This document shows positions 1-7,974 of a DNA stretch of 33,906 bases, piece after piece. This stretch comes from an uncultured Bacteroidales bacterium (GTDB taxonomy: Bacteria > Bacteroidota > Bacteroidia > Bacteroidales > F082): positions 1 through 33,906 of the forward strand of contig CAMZEK010000029.1 in assembly GCA_947305795.1 (NCBI GenBank), written 5' to 3'. Position 1 is the stretch's first letter, and each line of letters starts with the position of its first letter. Under the pieces are notes generated by a model that worked only from the letters and a program-made list of their open reading frames with translations, was not told the origin of the DNA and did no database searches. The translations under genes and the position numbers were made by a program.

Positions 1-473
1 TAGCCATATTCAGGTTGGTTGCGGTCCCATGGCGAGAGATACAGCCCGAATTTCAGGCCATGCTTTTTGCAGGCATCAGCTAATTCTTTAACCAAATCTC
101 CTTTCCCATTCCTATAATAGGTGTTCCTGATACAATAGTCGGTAGTTTCAGTCGGCCAGAGACAGAAACCGTCGTGGTGCTTTGCGGTGAGGATCACGCC
201 TTTCATGCCGCAGGCTTTCATGGTCTTAGCCCACTGTTCACAATCCAAATTGGTAGGATTAAACGTGTAAGAGGGCGTGTTACCAAAGCCCCATTCCATG
301 TCGTTGAACGTGTTCAAACCGAAATGGATAAAAGCATAAGTTTCAAGCTGTTGCCATTCCACTTGCTGTCGGGTTGGGATGGGTCCGCTGCTCTCGGGAC
401 GATGGGCGCAGGAAGCCCACATTAAACCCATAGAAACCAAAACCACATTCGAAAAACGAGCCATTGTTTTCAT
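1..473 (-). CDS. Alpha-L-fucosidase (GH29), lipoprotein, 3' part outside the window
   Basis: Partial gene: about 157 N-terminal codons are visible and the rest lies left of position 1. The product should be a secreted or surface-anchored GH29 enzyme that removes terminal alpha-L-fucose from glycans. The N-terminus has a basic start, a hydrophobic stretch and a lipobox-like WASC with Cys22. The mature part then carries GH29 hallmarks: HFGLNTFNDMEWG, then LTAKHHDGFCLWPT followed by T-D-Y. The catalytic nucleophile lies beyond the window. The start is the ATG at 473; an in-frame ATG at 464 is an alternative. A good promoter lies just upstream (492-522). A GH2 beta-galactosidase and a galactose operon are nearby, which fits use of fucosylated galactosides, but that link is inferred. 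Confidence 0.9.
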   Translation of the reverse strand, partial: MKTMARFSNVVLVSMGLMWASCAHRPESSGPIPTRQQVEWQQLETYAFIHFGLNTFNDMEWGFGNTPSYTFNPTNLDCEQWAKTMKACGMKGVILTAKHHDGFCLWPTETTDYCIRNTYYRNGKGDLVKELADACKKHGLKFGLYLSPWDRNQPEYG

Positions 474-491
474 GTTCTTTACTTTACGCCG

Positions 492-522
492 CAAATATAC
501 TCATAATTTCCCATACAGCAAA
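492..522 (-). promoter_or_regulatory. Bacteroidota-type promoter for the fucosidase gene
   Basis: On the minus strand TTTG (519-522) is followed after 19 bases by TATATTTG (492-499). This matches the Bacteroidota sigma-ABfr consensus TTTG-N19-21-TAnnTTTG. Transcription would start around 485, about a dozen bases before the ATG at 473. Confidence 0.75.
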
Positions 523-554
523 AAAACAGCGGCCTTGAAGAGACAAGACCGCTG
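520..554 (-). terminator. Intrinsic terminator after the LamG lipoprotein gene
   Basis: A stem pairs CAGCGG plus CTT (527-536) with AAG plus CCGCTG (545-554), with one C/A mismatch and an 8-base loop. On the minus strand it is followed by a run of T (complement of A520-526). It sits 34 bases after the stop of the lipoprotein gene. Its T-run overlaps the -33 box of the fucosidase promoter, so terminator and next promoter are packed together. Confidence 0.8.
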
Positions 555-587
555 AAAATCAATGATCGTACTATGACTTTTTTTGCC

Positions 588-1592
588 TTACTGTTTGGCG
601 TTGTACAGTGCCTGCACTTCCTCTGCACTCAAGGCGCGGATATAGCTGCGGAAGTTGTCGAGTTTGCCCTTGAAATAGCCGTTGAGACTGTTTGTGGCGT
701 CAGCGCCAATATAGCTCGTGCTGACGTACTGTCCCCAAATCAAATCGGGGCTTGACTTCGTCTCAAACAGCTCGCCGTCAACATAAACCATGGCATCAGC
801 GCCGTCGTAAGTAAAGGTCAGCATGTGCCAACGGCTGTCGATGCATGACGTAATGGTTCCTTCGGTCTTCCAATTGTTAACGGACGTGTTCGGAAAATAC
901 CTGACATTGTAATTCGATGTAATCACCAGTGCCGAGCACCTGTTGCCCCCTGCATGGTTATCCGACCCGACCAAGGCTTGGTCACTGTTGTTGGTCTTGA
1001 ACCAAATGTTGATGGAGAAAGTGTTTCCGGTGGGAACGATGTTGTCCGCGATGAGGACGTGGGAGCTTTCGCCATTGAATTGCAACGACTTGCCCTTGCC
1101 GCTCGGCGTGTCGTCGGAGGCCACGGCTTCGTGGTTTGTGCCCGTGTAGTTGCCAAAGTAGTCCTCAATTTCGTCATTGTCGAAGGTGAAGTAACAGAAC
1201 AGACCGTCGCTGACCACAATATCATCCTCCGGGTCATCGGGATTGTCAGGGTCGGCAACGGGTTGGAGTTGCATGTCGCCTGACGAGACGTTGCCCGCCA
1301 CGACGGTGACGCTCTTTGTAGCTTCCTCATAACCAGCTTTTTCACCTTTCACGGTGTATTGTCCTACTTCAAGGTTGACGAACTCATAGCGGCCATCGCT
1401 TCCTGTGACAGCCAAAAGCCCCGTTGGACTGAGTGAGATATTCACGCCTTGGATAGGTGTGTTGGTGGTGGCATCGGCAACAAGGCCCTGGATTTTGCCC
1501 ACAGCCTTCTCCTTGGTGCAGGATGTCATCAGACACAATGTAAAGGCGAGAGCTGCGCAAATCGCTGTCGTCAAAAGACTTCTTTTTCTCAT
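588..1592 (-). CDS. Lipoprotein with CarboxypepD-regulatory-like and LamG-like domains
   Basis: Predicted surface lipoprotein of 334 residues. The start chosen is the ATG at 1592, giving MRKRSLL, a hydrophobic stretch and a lipobox ending in Cys25 (LMTSC). An upstream in-frame ATG at 1619 would only add nine polar residues before the signal peptide. After the anchor comes a carboxypeptidase-regulatory-like beta-sandwich (about residues 35-110, with the typical G.Y.F..L..G.Y.V...KAGY pattern). An acidic linker rich in D, P and N follows. The C-terminal half (about 130-330) resembles a LamG/concanavalin-like lectin domain, with FTFD, ISIWFK-like and DGELFE strands and a final LDNFRSYIRALS. Such proteins often bind glycans at the surface. 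The ligand is unknown. It is divergent from the AraC-type regulator gene. Confidence 0.8.
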   Translation of the reverse strand: MRKRSLLTTAICAALAFTLCLMTSCTKEKAVGKIQGLVADATTNTPIQGVNISLSPTGLLAVTGSDGRYEFVNLEVGQYTVKGEKAGYEEATKSVTVVAGNVSSGDMQLQPVADPDNPDDPEDDIVVSDGLFCYFTFDNDEIEDYFGNYTGTNHEAVASDDTPSGKGKSLQFNGESSHVLIADNIVPTGNTFSINIWFKTNNSDQALVGSDNHAGGNRCSALVITSNYNVRYFPNTSVNNWKTEGTITSCIDSRWHMLTFTYDGADAMVYVDGELFETKSSPDLIWGQYVSTSYIGADATNSLNGYFKGKLDNFRSYIRALSAEEVQALYNAKQ

Positions 1593-1704
1593 TTGATTCT
1601 TGCCAAGGTTATTACCCATTATGGCTCGTCGGGGTTGATTATTGATTGGTTTGCAAAGGTCACCAAAATCATCCGCTGAGGCTTTTCACTTGCCCAAAAA
1701 TCGG

Positions 1705-1773
1705 TTTGCAATGCGTAAAAAAACGGCCTTGGTTTATTCATTGCGTAAAATTTCAGTTTGCAATACGTAAAAA
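1705..1773. promoter_or_regulatory. Three related repeats upstream of the AraC-type regulator
   Basis: TTTGCAATGCGTAAAA at 1705-1720 recurs as TTTGCAATACGTAAAA at 1757-1772 (one mismatch). A partial copy CATTGCGTAAAA lies at 1739-1750. The repeats sit in the gap between the divergent lipoprotein and regulator genes. They could be operator half-sites for the AraC-type protein or degenerate promoter boxes (TCRGTTTG resembles TAnnTTTG). The repetition is seen directly; the function is inferred. Confidence 0.5.
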
Positions 1774-1831
1774 TTCGGGAATCGGACGAAATCTGGCTGC
1801 CCATTGGGTGGAAAACATTACCTTTGCCGAC

Positions 1832-2947
1832 ATGAACAGCGACTCATTCTACATTTTGCTGCTTTGCTATGTTTCAGGTCTGACGCAATGCGCCTTGCTG
1901 GGATGCAGCATCTTCGTTTTCAAGCGCCATCGTACCTACCAGTTCCAACGGCTTTTTGCGGCGGTTTTGATTATGCATTCCATCGGCTTTTTCAACAATT
2001 TCGTGGTTCTGGCCAGCATGCATCTCCCCTGTTCCGAGTTTCTCAACTTGCTTTTGGTACTTTTCGACTATGTGATTGTGGGTGGCTACATGATGTTCAT
2101 CGTCTCGCTGGTTTTCCCCAATCGCTACAAGATTCGCCAACTCCTGCTTTTGGAAGTACCTTATTTAATTGCCATGCTCGTGTTTGCTTTCAGCCAAAGT
2201 CCACTGGTATTAGCTGTCGTGCAAATCTACACCTTGGCGGTTTCGTTGGCCTTGCTGGTGTATTTGGTCCGTTCCATCAGAAAACATACTCGAATGTTAC
2301 TGGACAACGTTGGAGACTTGAAGTATTTCGACTTGCGTTGGAGTAGCATTTTGATTGTCCTCTATTTCGTTTTCCAACTGCTATGGGCTATTGAAAGCGT
2401 GTCGCAACAATCATGGTTTTCAGAACCTTCTGCCGGGCGTAACCTGCTTTTCGACACCATCTATTGCTTCATCTGCATCGGCATTGTTTTATACGTCATG
2501 CACAAACTAATAAATCAGCAGGTATTCACCTTCTCTCCTACCGATGAATGTGAAAACGAACCTCAAGAACCAGCCACTACAACGCCCCAACCCAATGCGA
2601 GCAAGCCCTTGATTGGCTGCGACATTGACAAGGTTATGAGTGAAAAGCGATATTATCAGGACAACACGCTGACCTTGCAGAAACTGGCACAGCATTTGGG
2701 CACCAACCGGCAGTATCTAAGCAACTATATCAACCAAGAGAAGCATGAGACTTTCTACGATTACATCAACGACTTCCGCCTGATGGAAGCCAAAAGCCTT
2801 TTGGATGGCAAAGAGGCTGAAAACCAGCACTCATTGGAAGAGATTTCCATGATGTCGGGCTTCAATTCCTACACTACTTTCCTGCGTTCGTTCAAGAAAA
2901 AGTTCGGGCAAACGCCGTCGCAGTATCTGACGGAGAAAAAATCGTGA
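1832..2947 (+). CDS. Membrane-anchored AraC-family transcriptional regulator
   Basis: The 371-residue product has about seven hydrophobic segments in its first 230 residues, then a polar, Pro/Thr-rich linker (about 235-265), then a C-terminal AraC-type double helix-turn-helix. The DNA-binding part reads LTLQKLAQHLGTNRQYLSNY for the first HTH and SLEEISMMSGFNSYTTFLRS for the second, ending in the family signature FKKKFGQTPSQYL. The ATG at 1832 puts the first membrane segment right after a short polar tail. A longer reading from 1646 runs through the intergenic repeats and is unlikely. A TACCTTTG at 1819-1826 is too close to the ATG to be its promoter unless the message is leaderless. The protein probably senses something at the inner membrane. 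The galactose operon directly downstream and the repeats upstream are possible targets. Confidence 0.85.
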   Translation: MNSDSFYILLLCYVSGLTQCALLGCSIFVFKRHRTYQFQRLFAAVLIMHSIGFFNNFVVLASMHLPCSEFLNLLLVLFDYVIVGGYMMFIVSLVFPNRYKIRQLLLLEVPYLIAMLVFAFSQSPLVLAVVQIYTLAVSLALLVYLVRSIRKHTRMLLDNVGDLKYFDLRWSSILIVLYFVFQLLWAIESVSQQSWFSEPSAGRNLLFDTIYCFICIGIVLYVMHKLINQQVFTFSPTDECENEPQEPATTTPQPNASKPLIGCDIDKVMSEKRYYQDNTLTLQKLAQHLGTNRQYLSNYINQEKHETFYDYINDFRLMEAKSLLDGKEAENQHSLEEISMMSGFNSYTTFLRSFKKKFGQTPSQYLTEKKS

Positions 2948-3019
2948 CCAAATCAAAAAAATCTGAGCCACTCAACCGTTTTTTTTCCTAATTTGCGCCA
3001 AATTTGCAAAACGGAAACT

Positions 3020-4168
3020 ATGAACACAGAAGAATTGAAATCCCTTTTTAAGCAACGCTTTGGAAACGAGGGCGTTGTCTACACCTCGCCTGGGCGTATC
3101 AACCTTATCGGCGAACACACCGACTACAATGGTGGCTTCGTTTTTCCAGGCGCCATCGATTCGGGCATCTACACCTGCATCCAGCTCAACGGTACCGACA
3201 AGGTTCGCGCCTACTCTATCGACAAGGAGGACTATTGCGAGTTTGGCATGAACGAGGAAGACCATCCACACGTACACTGGGCCAATTACATTTTTGGCGT
3301 GTGCCGTGAAATCATCAAGCGTGGTTACAAACTGCAAGGTTTCGACACTGTGTTCTACGGCAATGTTCCGATTGGCGCGGGTATGTCATCGTCGGCAGCC
3401 TTGGAGAGTACTTTTGCCTTCGCACTCAATGACTTACTCAACCTTAATATCGACAAATTCGAGTTGGCGCGGATTGGGCAGGCCACTGAGCACAACTACT
3501 GCGGCGTGAAGTGCGGCATCATGGACCAGTTTGCCTCGCTTTTCGGCAAAGCGGGTCACCTGATGCGCCTCAACTGTGCCACGATGGAGTTCGAGTATTT
3601 CCCCTTCAATCCCAATGGCTATAAGGTGGTGCTGCTCGATACCGTCGTGAAGCATACTCTGGCATCGTCGGCCTACAACAAGCGCCGCGAGTCGTGCGAA
3701 AACGCTTGCGCCCATATCGCTGCCAAGCATCCCGAAGTGAAATATCTGAGTGACGCAACGATGGCCATGCTGGACGAGGTGAAAGCAGAGATTTCCGCCG
3801 AGGATTACATGCGCGCGGAATATGTCATCGGTGAGAAGCAACGCGTCCTTGATGTTTGTGATGCTTTGGGAAAAGGTGATTATGAGACCGTCGGCGACCG
3901 CATGTACGGCACCCACTACGGCATGAGCAAACTCTACGAGGTAAGTTGCGAGGAATTAGATTACCTCAATGACATTGCTAAGGAATGTGGCGTGACGGGT
4001 TCCCGAGTGATGGGTGGCGGCTTCGGCGGCTGCACCATCAACCTCGTGAAGGAGGAGCTTTATGACGCCTTCATCGCCACAGCCAAGGAAAAATTTGCCG
4101 TTAAGTTTGGGCATGATCCGAAGGTTTATGATGTTGTGATTTCAGACGGTGCTAGAAAAGTTGATTAG
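3020..4168 (+). CDS. galK: Galactokinase
   Basis: GHMP-family kinase of 382 residues, making galactose-1-phosphate from galactose and ATP. The galactokinase signature GRINLIGEHTDYNGG is at about residues 25-39. The ATP-binding motif PIGAGMSSSAALES is near 117-130. The catalytic aspartate region is KCGIMDQFASLFG, and the C-terminal GHMP loop is MGGGFGGCT. The length is normal. The start is the ATG at 3020; an upstream codon at 2993 would add nine residues that lie in the promoter region. A near-consensus -7 box, CAAATTTG, is at 2999-3006, and AATTTGC is repeated 11 bases apart (2990 and 3001). First gene of the galactose operon; its stop codon abuts the inserted S23-like element. Confidence 0.95.
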   Translation: MNTEELKSLFKQRFGNEGVVYTSPGRINLIGEHTDYNGGFVFPGAIDSGIYTCIQLNGTDKVRAYSIDKEDYCEFGMNEEDHPHVHWANYIFGVCREIIKRGYKLQGFDTVFYGNVPIGAGMSSSAALESTFAFALNDLLNLNIDKFELARIGQATEHNYCGVKCGIMDQFASLFGKAGHLMRLNCATMEFEYFPFNPNGYKVVLLDTVVKHTLASSAYNKRRESCENACAHIAAKHPEVKYLSDATMAMLDEVKAEISAEDYMRAEYVIGEKQRVLDVCDALGKGDYETVGDRMYGTHYGMSKLYEVSCEELDYLNDIAKECGVTGSRVMGGGFGGCTINLVKEELYDAFIATAKEKFAVKFGHDPKVYDVVISDGARKVD

Positions 4169-4624
4169 TTGTTAGTTTGGAGTTTGCAGTTTTCAGTTAT
4201 TAGTTACATGGAAGATTTTGGAAAATTTTTGAGAACAAAGTGCATGGATTTCTCAGTTGAAGTTGTGAATATGTACAAACATCTTTGTGAAGACAAAAAA
4301 GAATATGTACTTTCAAAACAATTGTTGAGAAGCGGAACCAGCATTGGTGCCAATCTCGTTGAAGCGCAAAATGGCATCAGCCAAAAAGACTTTCTTGCAA
4401 AAATTTACATATCACTAAAAGAAACGGCTGAAACTGAATATTGGCTTGAATTATTAGCCAAGACAAATTACATAACTCAACTTGAGTATGAAAAAGCCAA
4501 CTCCAAATGTCAAGAACTATACAAGCTTTTCAACAGCATAACAAGAAACACTGGAAATAACACAAATCAACGACCAAGTAAAATCGACAACTGATAACTT
4601 TTAACTGACAACTAACAACTTCTT
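4166..4624. mobile_element. Putative insertion: S23-like gene between imperfect inverted repeats
   Basis: The left arm (4166-4207) is built of AGTT-type units, for example CAGTTTTCAGTTAT at 4187-4200. The right arm (4586-4620) is its imperfect reverse complement, with AACTGATAACT and AACTGACAACTAACAACT. The arms bracket a single AT-rich gene for a four-helix-bundle protein and separate galK from the rest of its operon. The left arm begins exactly at the galK stop codon, and the right arm covers the stop of the inner gene. A gene-free relative lies at 10520-10602. How such a unit moves is unknown; no transposase is present. Confidence 0.5.
4208..4594 (+). CDS. Four-helix-bundle protein (S23/IVS-type, TIGR02436-like)
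   Basis: Small protein of 128 residues resembling the family first seen as intervening-sequence proteins in 23S rRNA genes. The family hallmarks are FSVEVVNMYKHL in helix 1, then QLLRSGTSIGANLVEAQNG in helix 2. Helix 3 holds DFLAKIYISLKETAETEYWL, and a shorter fourth helix is near LYKLFNSITR. No catalytic motif is visible. The ATG at 4208 follows the left repeat arm; a reading from 4169 would translate the repeat itself. Base composition is clearly more AT-rich than galK and the nucleotidyltransferase on either side, which suggests later arrival. There is no reverse transcriptase nearby, so a role as a diversity-generating-retroelement accessory protein is not supported. Function unknown. Confidence 0.85.
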   Translation: MEDFGKFLRTKCMDFSVEVVNMYKHLCEDKKEYVLSKQLLRSGTSIGANLVEAQNGISQKDFLAKIYISLKETAETEYWLELLAKTNYITQLEYEKANSKCQELYKLFNSITRNTGNNTNQRPSKIDN

Positions 4625-4627
4625 AAG

Positions 4628-5533
4628 ATGAAACCAACATTATTAGTCTTAGCAGCAGGCATGGGCTCGCGTTACGGTGCCCTGAAACAGATGGACGGCG
4701 TTGGTCCCAACAACGAGGCCATTCTCGATTATTCCATTTATGACGCCAAGCGCGCCGGTTTCGGCAAGGTGGTCTTCGTCATCCGCGAGGACTTCGCCGA
4801 GGCGTTCAAAAAAGTCAACAACACGGAGAAATTCGGCATTCCCGTGGAGTATGTGTATCAGTCACTTGACAAGTTGCCGGAAGGCTTCAGCGTTCCTGAA
4901 GGTCGTGTGAAACCCTGGGGCACCTGCCACGCCGTCTTGATGGCCAAGGACGTGATCCACGAGCCTTTCGCCGCCATCAACGCCGACGACTTCTATGGCA
5001 AGGAAGCCTATGAGGTTTTGGCCAAATATCTTATGGAATGCGAAGGCAAGAAAGGCGCCTACAGCATGGTCGCCTACAAGCTGCGCAACACCATGTCGGA
5101 CTTCGGCACGGTGAGTCGCGGCATCTGCACCGCCGACGCTGAGGGCCATTTGCTGACCATTGTTGAGCGTCTTGGCATCGGGCACACCGAGGACGGCGGC
5201 GCGGCTTACACCGACGAGACGGGCAGCCATCCTTTGGACATGGATTCGCTCGTTTCCATGAACTTCTTCGGCTTCACGCCAGATTTCTTCGAGTATTCCG
5301 AAAAAGGCTTCATCGAATTCCTGAAAGGTCCCGCCCAGACCAACATCAAAGCCGAGTTTTATATCCCGCTGATGGTCAACCAAAGCATCAATGACGGCTC
5401 CGCGAAGCTGAAGGTGCTGTCAAGCAATGCATCTTGGTTCGGCGTGACTTACAAGGAAGACAAACCTGAAGTCATGCGGAAAATCAGGGAGTTGATTGAG
5501 AAGGGAGTTTATCCGAATAACCTGTGGCAATGA
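4628..5533 (+). CDS. Sugar-1-phosphate nucleotidyltransferase
   Basis: GT-A-fold nucleotidyltransferase of 301 residues. The N-terminal nucleotide-binding loop is LAAGMGSRYGALKQ (about residues 7-20), a variant of the GxGxR...K signature. A metal-binding NADDFYG is near residue 118. Family members join a sugar-1-phosphate to UTP or another NTP. Its place between galK and galM suggests that it acts on galactose-1-phosphate, a step usually done by GalT, which is not in the window. An alternative is a UTP-glucose-1-phosphate enzyme or one for another hexose phosphate. It overlaps galM by an ATGA, so the two are translationally coupled. The exact substrate cannot be read from the sequence. Confidence 0.8.
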   Translation: MKPTLLVLAAGMGSRYGALKQMDGVGPNNEAILDYSIYDAKRAGFGKVVFVIREDFAEAFKKVNNTEKFGIPVEYVYQSLDKLPEGFSVPEGRVKPWGTCHAVLMAKDVIHEPFAAINADDFYGKEAYEVLAKYLMECEGKKGAYSMVAYKLRNTMSDFGTVSRGICTADAEGHLLTIVERLGIGHTEDGGAAYTDETGSHPLDMDSLVSMNFFGFTPDFFEYSEKGFIEFLKGPAQTNIKAEFYIPLMVNQSINDGSAKLKVLSSNASWFGVTYKEDKPEVMRKIRELIEKGVYPNNLWQ

Positions 5534-6585
5534 ACATCGAAGTAAAAACTTGGGGCAAAACTCCTGACAACAAGGACATTAAGCTCTACACCATGACCAA
5601 CGCCAATGGTGTTAAGGTGCAGTTGAGCGACATCGGTGCGGGCATCGTGAGCATCGTTACGCCCGACCGCAACGGTCACATGGACGACATCGTGCTGGGC
5701 TATCCCAACGCCACGGATTACTATGGCGACGGTCCTTGCGCGGGCAAGACTCCTGGTCGCTACGCCAACCGCATCGCCAACGGCCGCTTCAAGATTGACG
5801 ACAAGGAATACCAGCTTGAACTCAACACTGGCGACGGCAAGCACCATCTTCACGGCGGTAGCATCGGCTTTGCCAATCAGAAGTGGGCCAGCCGCATCGA
5901 GGGCGAGAGCGTGGTGTTCACCTACCTCTCTGCCGATGGTGAGGCGGGCTACCCCGGGGAAATGATGGCCAAGGTGCGTTACACACTCAATGACGAGAAC
6001 GATTTAAACATCCATCTCAGCGCTCTTTCGTCGGACACAACTGTCGTCAACCTGACCAACCACACCTATTTCAATTTGAAGGGCGAAGGCAATGGTGACA
6101 TCCTCGACCATAAGCTAAGGCTAAATGCCGCACGTTTCCTGTCTGCCACCAATGAACTGATTACCACGGGAGAAATGGCGCAAGTAGCTGATACTCCGAT
6201 GGATTTTACCCAAGGAAAATTGATTGGCCGCGATATCAAGGAACCCTTCCCTGACCTGATTAATGGCAAGGGCTACGACAGTTGCTGGGTTATCAACGAC
6301 ATTTGCAAGGACAAACTCAATTTGGCCGCCGAGCTTTCACACGAGGGAACGGGGCGTTTGGTGCAGATTTACACCACGCAACCTGGTATCCAAGTTTATA
6401 CTGGAAATTGGCTATCAGGCTGTCCCACAGGCAAGAACGGTCATGTTTACGAGGACTATTCAGGTGTGGCGTTGGAGTGTCAAGCCCTCCCTGACTCGCC
6501 GAACAAGCCCAACTTCCCCAACACTTTCCTACGTTCGGGCGAAGAGTACAAAGAAACGATAATCTTTAAATTTTCAACAATATGA
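5530..6585 (+). CDS. galM: Aldose 1-epimerase (galactose mutarotase)
   Basis: Interconverts alpha and beta anomers of galactose so that GalK receives the alpha form. The product is 351 residues, of normal length. It shows the family pattern of AGKTPGRYANRIANGRF near residues 75-91, HLHGG, the catalytic histidine in NLTNHTYFNL, and the catalytic glutamate region ALECQALPDSPNKPNFP near the C-terminus. No signal peptide is seen, so it is probably cytoplasmic. The ATG at 5530 overlaps the stop of the nucleotidyltransferase as ATGA. A GTG two codons earlier is possible but less likely. It overlaps the transporter gene the same way. Confidence 0.93.
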   Translation: MNIEVKTWGKTPDNKDIKLYTMTNANGVKVQLSDIGAGIVSIVTPDRNGHMDDIVLGYPNATDYYGDGPCAGKTPGRYANRIANGRFKIDDKEYQLELNTGDGKHHLHGGSIGFANQKWASRIEGESVVFTYLSADGEAGYPGEMMAKVRYTLNDENDLNIHLSALSSDTTVVNLTNHTYFNLKGEGNGDILDHKLRLNAARFLSATNELITTGEMAQVADTPMDFTQGKLIGRDIKEPFPDLINGKGYDSCWVINDICKDKLNLAAELSHEGTGRLVQIYTTQPGIQVYTGNWLSGCPTGKNGHVYEDYSGVALECQALPDSPNKPNFPNTFLRSGEEYKETIIFKFSTI

Positions 6586-7871
6586 GTACTAAAACGAAAC
6601 AATGGGGCGCCATCATCGTCATGATCGCCCTGTTCGCCATGATTGCCTTCGTGACCAACCTCTGCTCACCGATGGCCGTCATCGTGAAAAACCAATTCGG
6701 CGCCAGCAACTTCCTGTCGCAAATCGGCAACTACGGCAACTTCATTGCTTACCTCGTCATGGGTATTCCTTCGGGTATGCTGATCAAGAAGTTCGGCTAC
6801 AAGAAGACTTCGCTGATTGCCCTCGCCGTGGGCATCGTCGGCATCCTCGTGCAATGGGCCAGCGGCAGGTTGGGCTTCGGTGTCTACCTCATCGGCGCCT
6901 TCATTGCCGGCTTCTGCATGTGCATGTTGAACACCGTCGTCAACCCGATGCTGAACCTCCTCGGTGGTGGCGGCAACAAAGGCAACCAACTCATCCAAAT
7001 CGGTGGCGTGTTCAACTCGGCGGCTGCCGTGGCGGTTTACATCCTCATGGGTGCCCTCATCGGCGAGGCCACCAAGGCCAAAATCTCCGATGCCACCCCT
7101 GCCCTGCTGATTGCTTTGGCCATTTTCGTCATCGGCTTCATCGTCATTCTATTCACTAAGATTGAAGAGCCGCAACAGCCCGAGGAAGTGAAATCGGAAG
7201 TGAAGGACAAATACAGTGCCTTCTCGTTCCGCCACTTCAAACTCGGCATTCTGGCCATCTTCCTCTATGGCGGCATCGAAGTGGGAACACCTACCTACAT
7301 CCTGCAATACCTGACTTCCGAACCCACCGCTGCCACTCCTGGTATCGGCATGAGCGGCACCATCGCAGGTCTCATCGTGGCCGTCTATTGGCTGATGATG
7401 CTCATCGGTCGTTTCATCGGTGGTGCTATCGGGGGCAAAGTGTCGTCGAAAGCTATGGTAACCACGGTCTCTATTGCGGCCATCGCACTTGTGTTGTTCG
7501 GAATGTTAGCTCCTCAGAGTTGGCTTGTCAAAGTTCCCGGCATCGATTGGGCCAACTTGAAAGTCATCTGGGCTGAAGTTCCTGTGGGCATTTTCGCCTT
7601 TATCCTCGTGGGACTTTGCACTTCCGTGATGTGGGGCGCCATCTTCAACCTCGCCACCGAAGGTCTTGGCAAGTACACAGCCATTGCCTCGGGTGCCTTC
7701 ATGACTATGGTCTTCGGTTTCGCCATTATGGTTGGACTGCAAGGCCTCGTCGCCGACTGGACAGGCAGCTACATGACCAGTTATGTGGTTGTGCTGTTCT
7801 GCGCCGCCTACATCCTATTCTACGCCCTCGTAGGTTCGAAGAATGTCAATAAGGATATTCCTGTGGAATAA
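6582..7871 (+). CDS. Glucose/galactose MFS transporter (FucP/GluP-type)
   Basis: Inner-membrane symporter of 429 residues with about twelve hydrophobic segments and a charged central loop (about 195-215, EEPQQPEEVKSEVKDK). The N-terminal NLCSPMAVIVKNQFG and the C-terminal MWGAIFNLATEGLGKYTAIASG patterns fit the fucose:H+ symporter subfamily. Bacteroidota members of this subfamily bring in glucose and galactose. Last gene of the galactose operon. The start codon overlaps the galM stop (ATGA), and a strong terminator follows at 7889-7925. This fits uptake of the galactose released by extracellular glycosidases. Confidence 0.9.
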   Translation: MSTKTKQWGAIIVMIALFAMIAFVTNLCSPMAVIVKNQFGASNFLSQIGNYGNFIAYLVMGIPSGMLIKKFGYKKTSLIALAVGIVGILVQWASGRLGFGVYLIGAFIAGFCMCMLNTVVNPMLNLLGGGGNKGNQLIQIGGVFNSAAAVAVYILMGALIGEATKAKISDATPALLIALAIFVIGFIVILFTKIEEPQQPEEVKSEVKDKYSAFSFRHFKLGILAIFLYGGIEVGTPTYILQYLTSEPTAATPGIGMSGTIAGLIVAVYWLMMLIGRFIGGAIGGKVSSKAMVTTVSIAAIALVLFGMLAPQSWLVKVPGIDWANLKVIWAEVPVGIFAFILVGLCTSVMWGAIFNLATEGLGKYTAIASGAFMTMVFGFAIMVGLQGLVADWTGSYMTSYVVVLFCAAYILFYALVGSKNVNKDIPVE

Positions 7872-7888
7872 AAGTTGAATTTCAACGA

Positions 7889-7930
7889 AATACAGCCTGC
7901 TTGAGTTTCTCGGGCAGGCTGTATTGTATT
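7889..7930 (+). terminator. Strong intrinsic terminator of the galactose operon
   Basis: AATACAGCCTGC (7889-7900) pairs perfectly with GCAGGCTGTATT (7914-7925). The stem can extend inward by five more pairs, two of them G-T, to a TTT loop. It is followed by a short T-rich stretch. The convergent FISUMP gene ends at 7975, so the hairpin may serve both directions. A smaller 6-bp hairpin (CCTGAC/GTCAGG) lies at 7934-7952. Confidence 0.85.
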
Positions 7931-7974
7931 TGTCCTGACTTTGATTGTCAGGTTAAGTTTGCGAAAAGAATAAC

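Noticed and set aside
1819-1826. TACCTTTG as promoter of the regulator gene
   Set aside because: It ends only five bases before the ATG, so the start site would fall on or after the start codon, and no -33 element is present.
1646-1831. Longer start for the AraC-type regulator
   Set aside because: The extra 62 residues are encoded by the intergenic repeats and have no family counterpart; the ATG at 1832 fits the membrane segment.
4208-4594. Accessory protein (Avd-like) of a diversity-generating retroelement
   Set aside because: The fold is related, but no reverse transcriptase, template repeat or variable repeat is present in the window.
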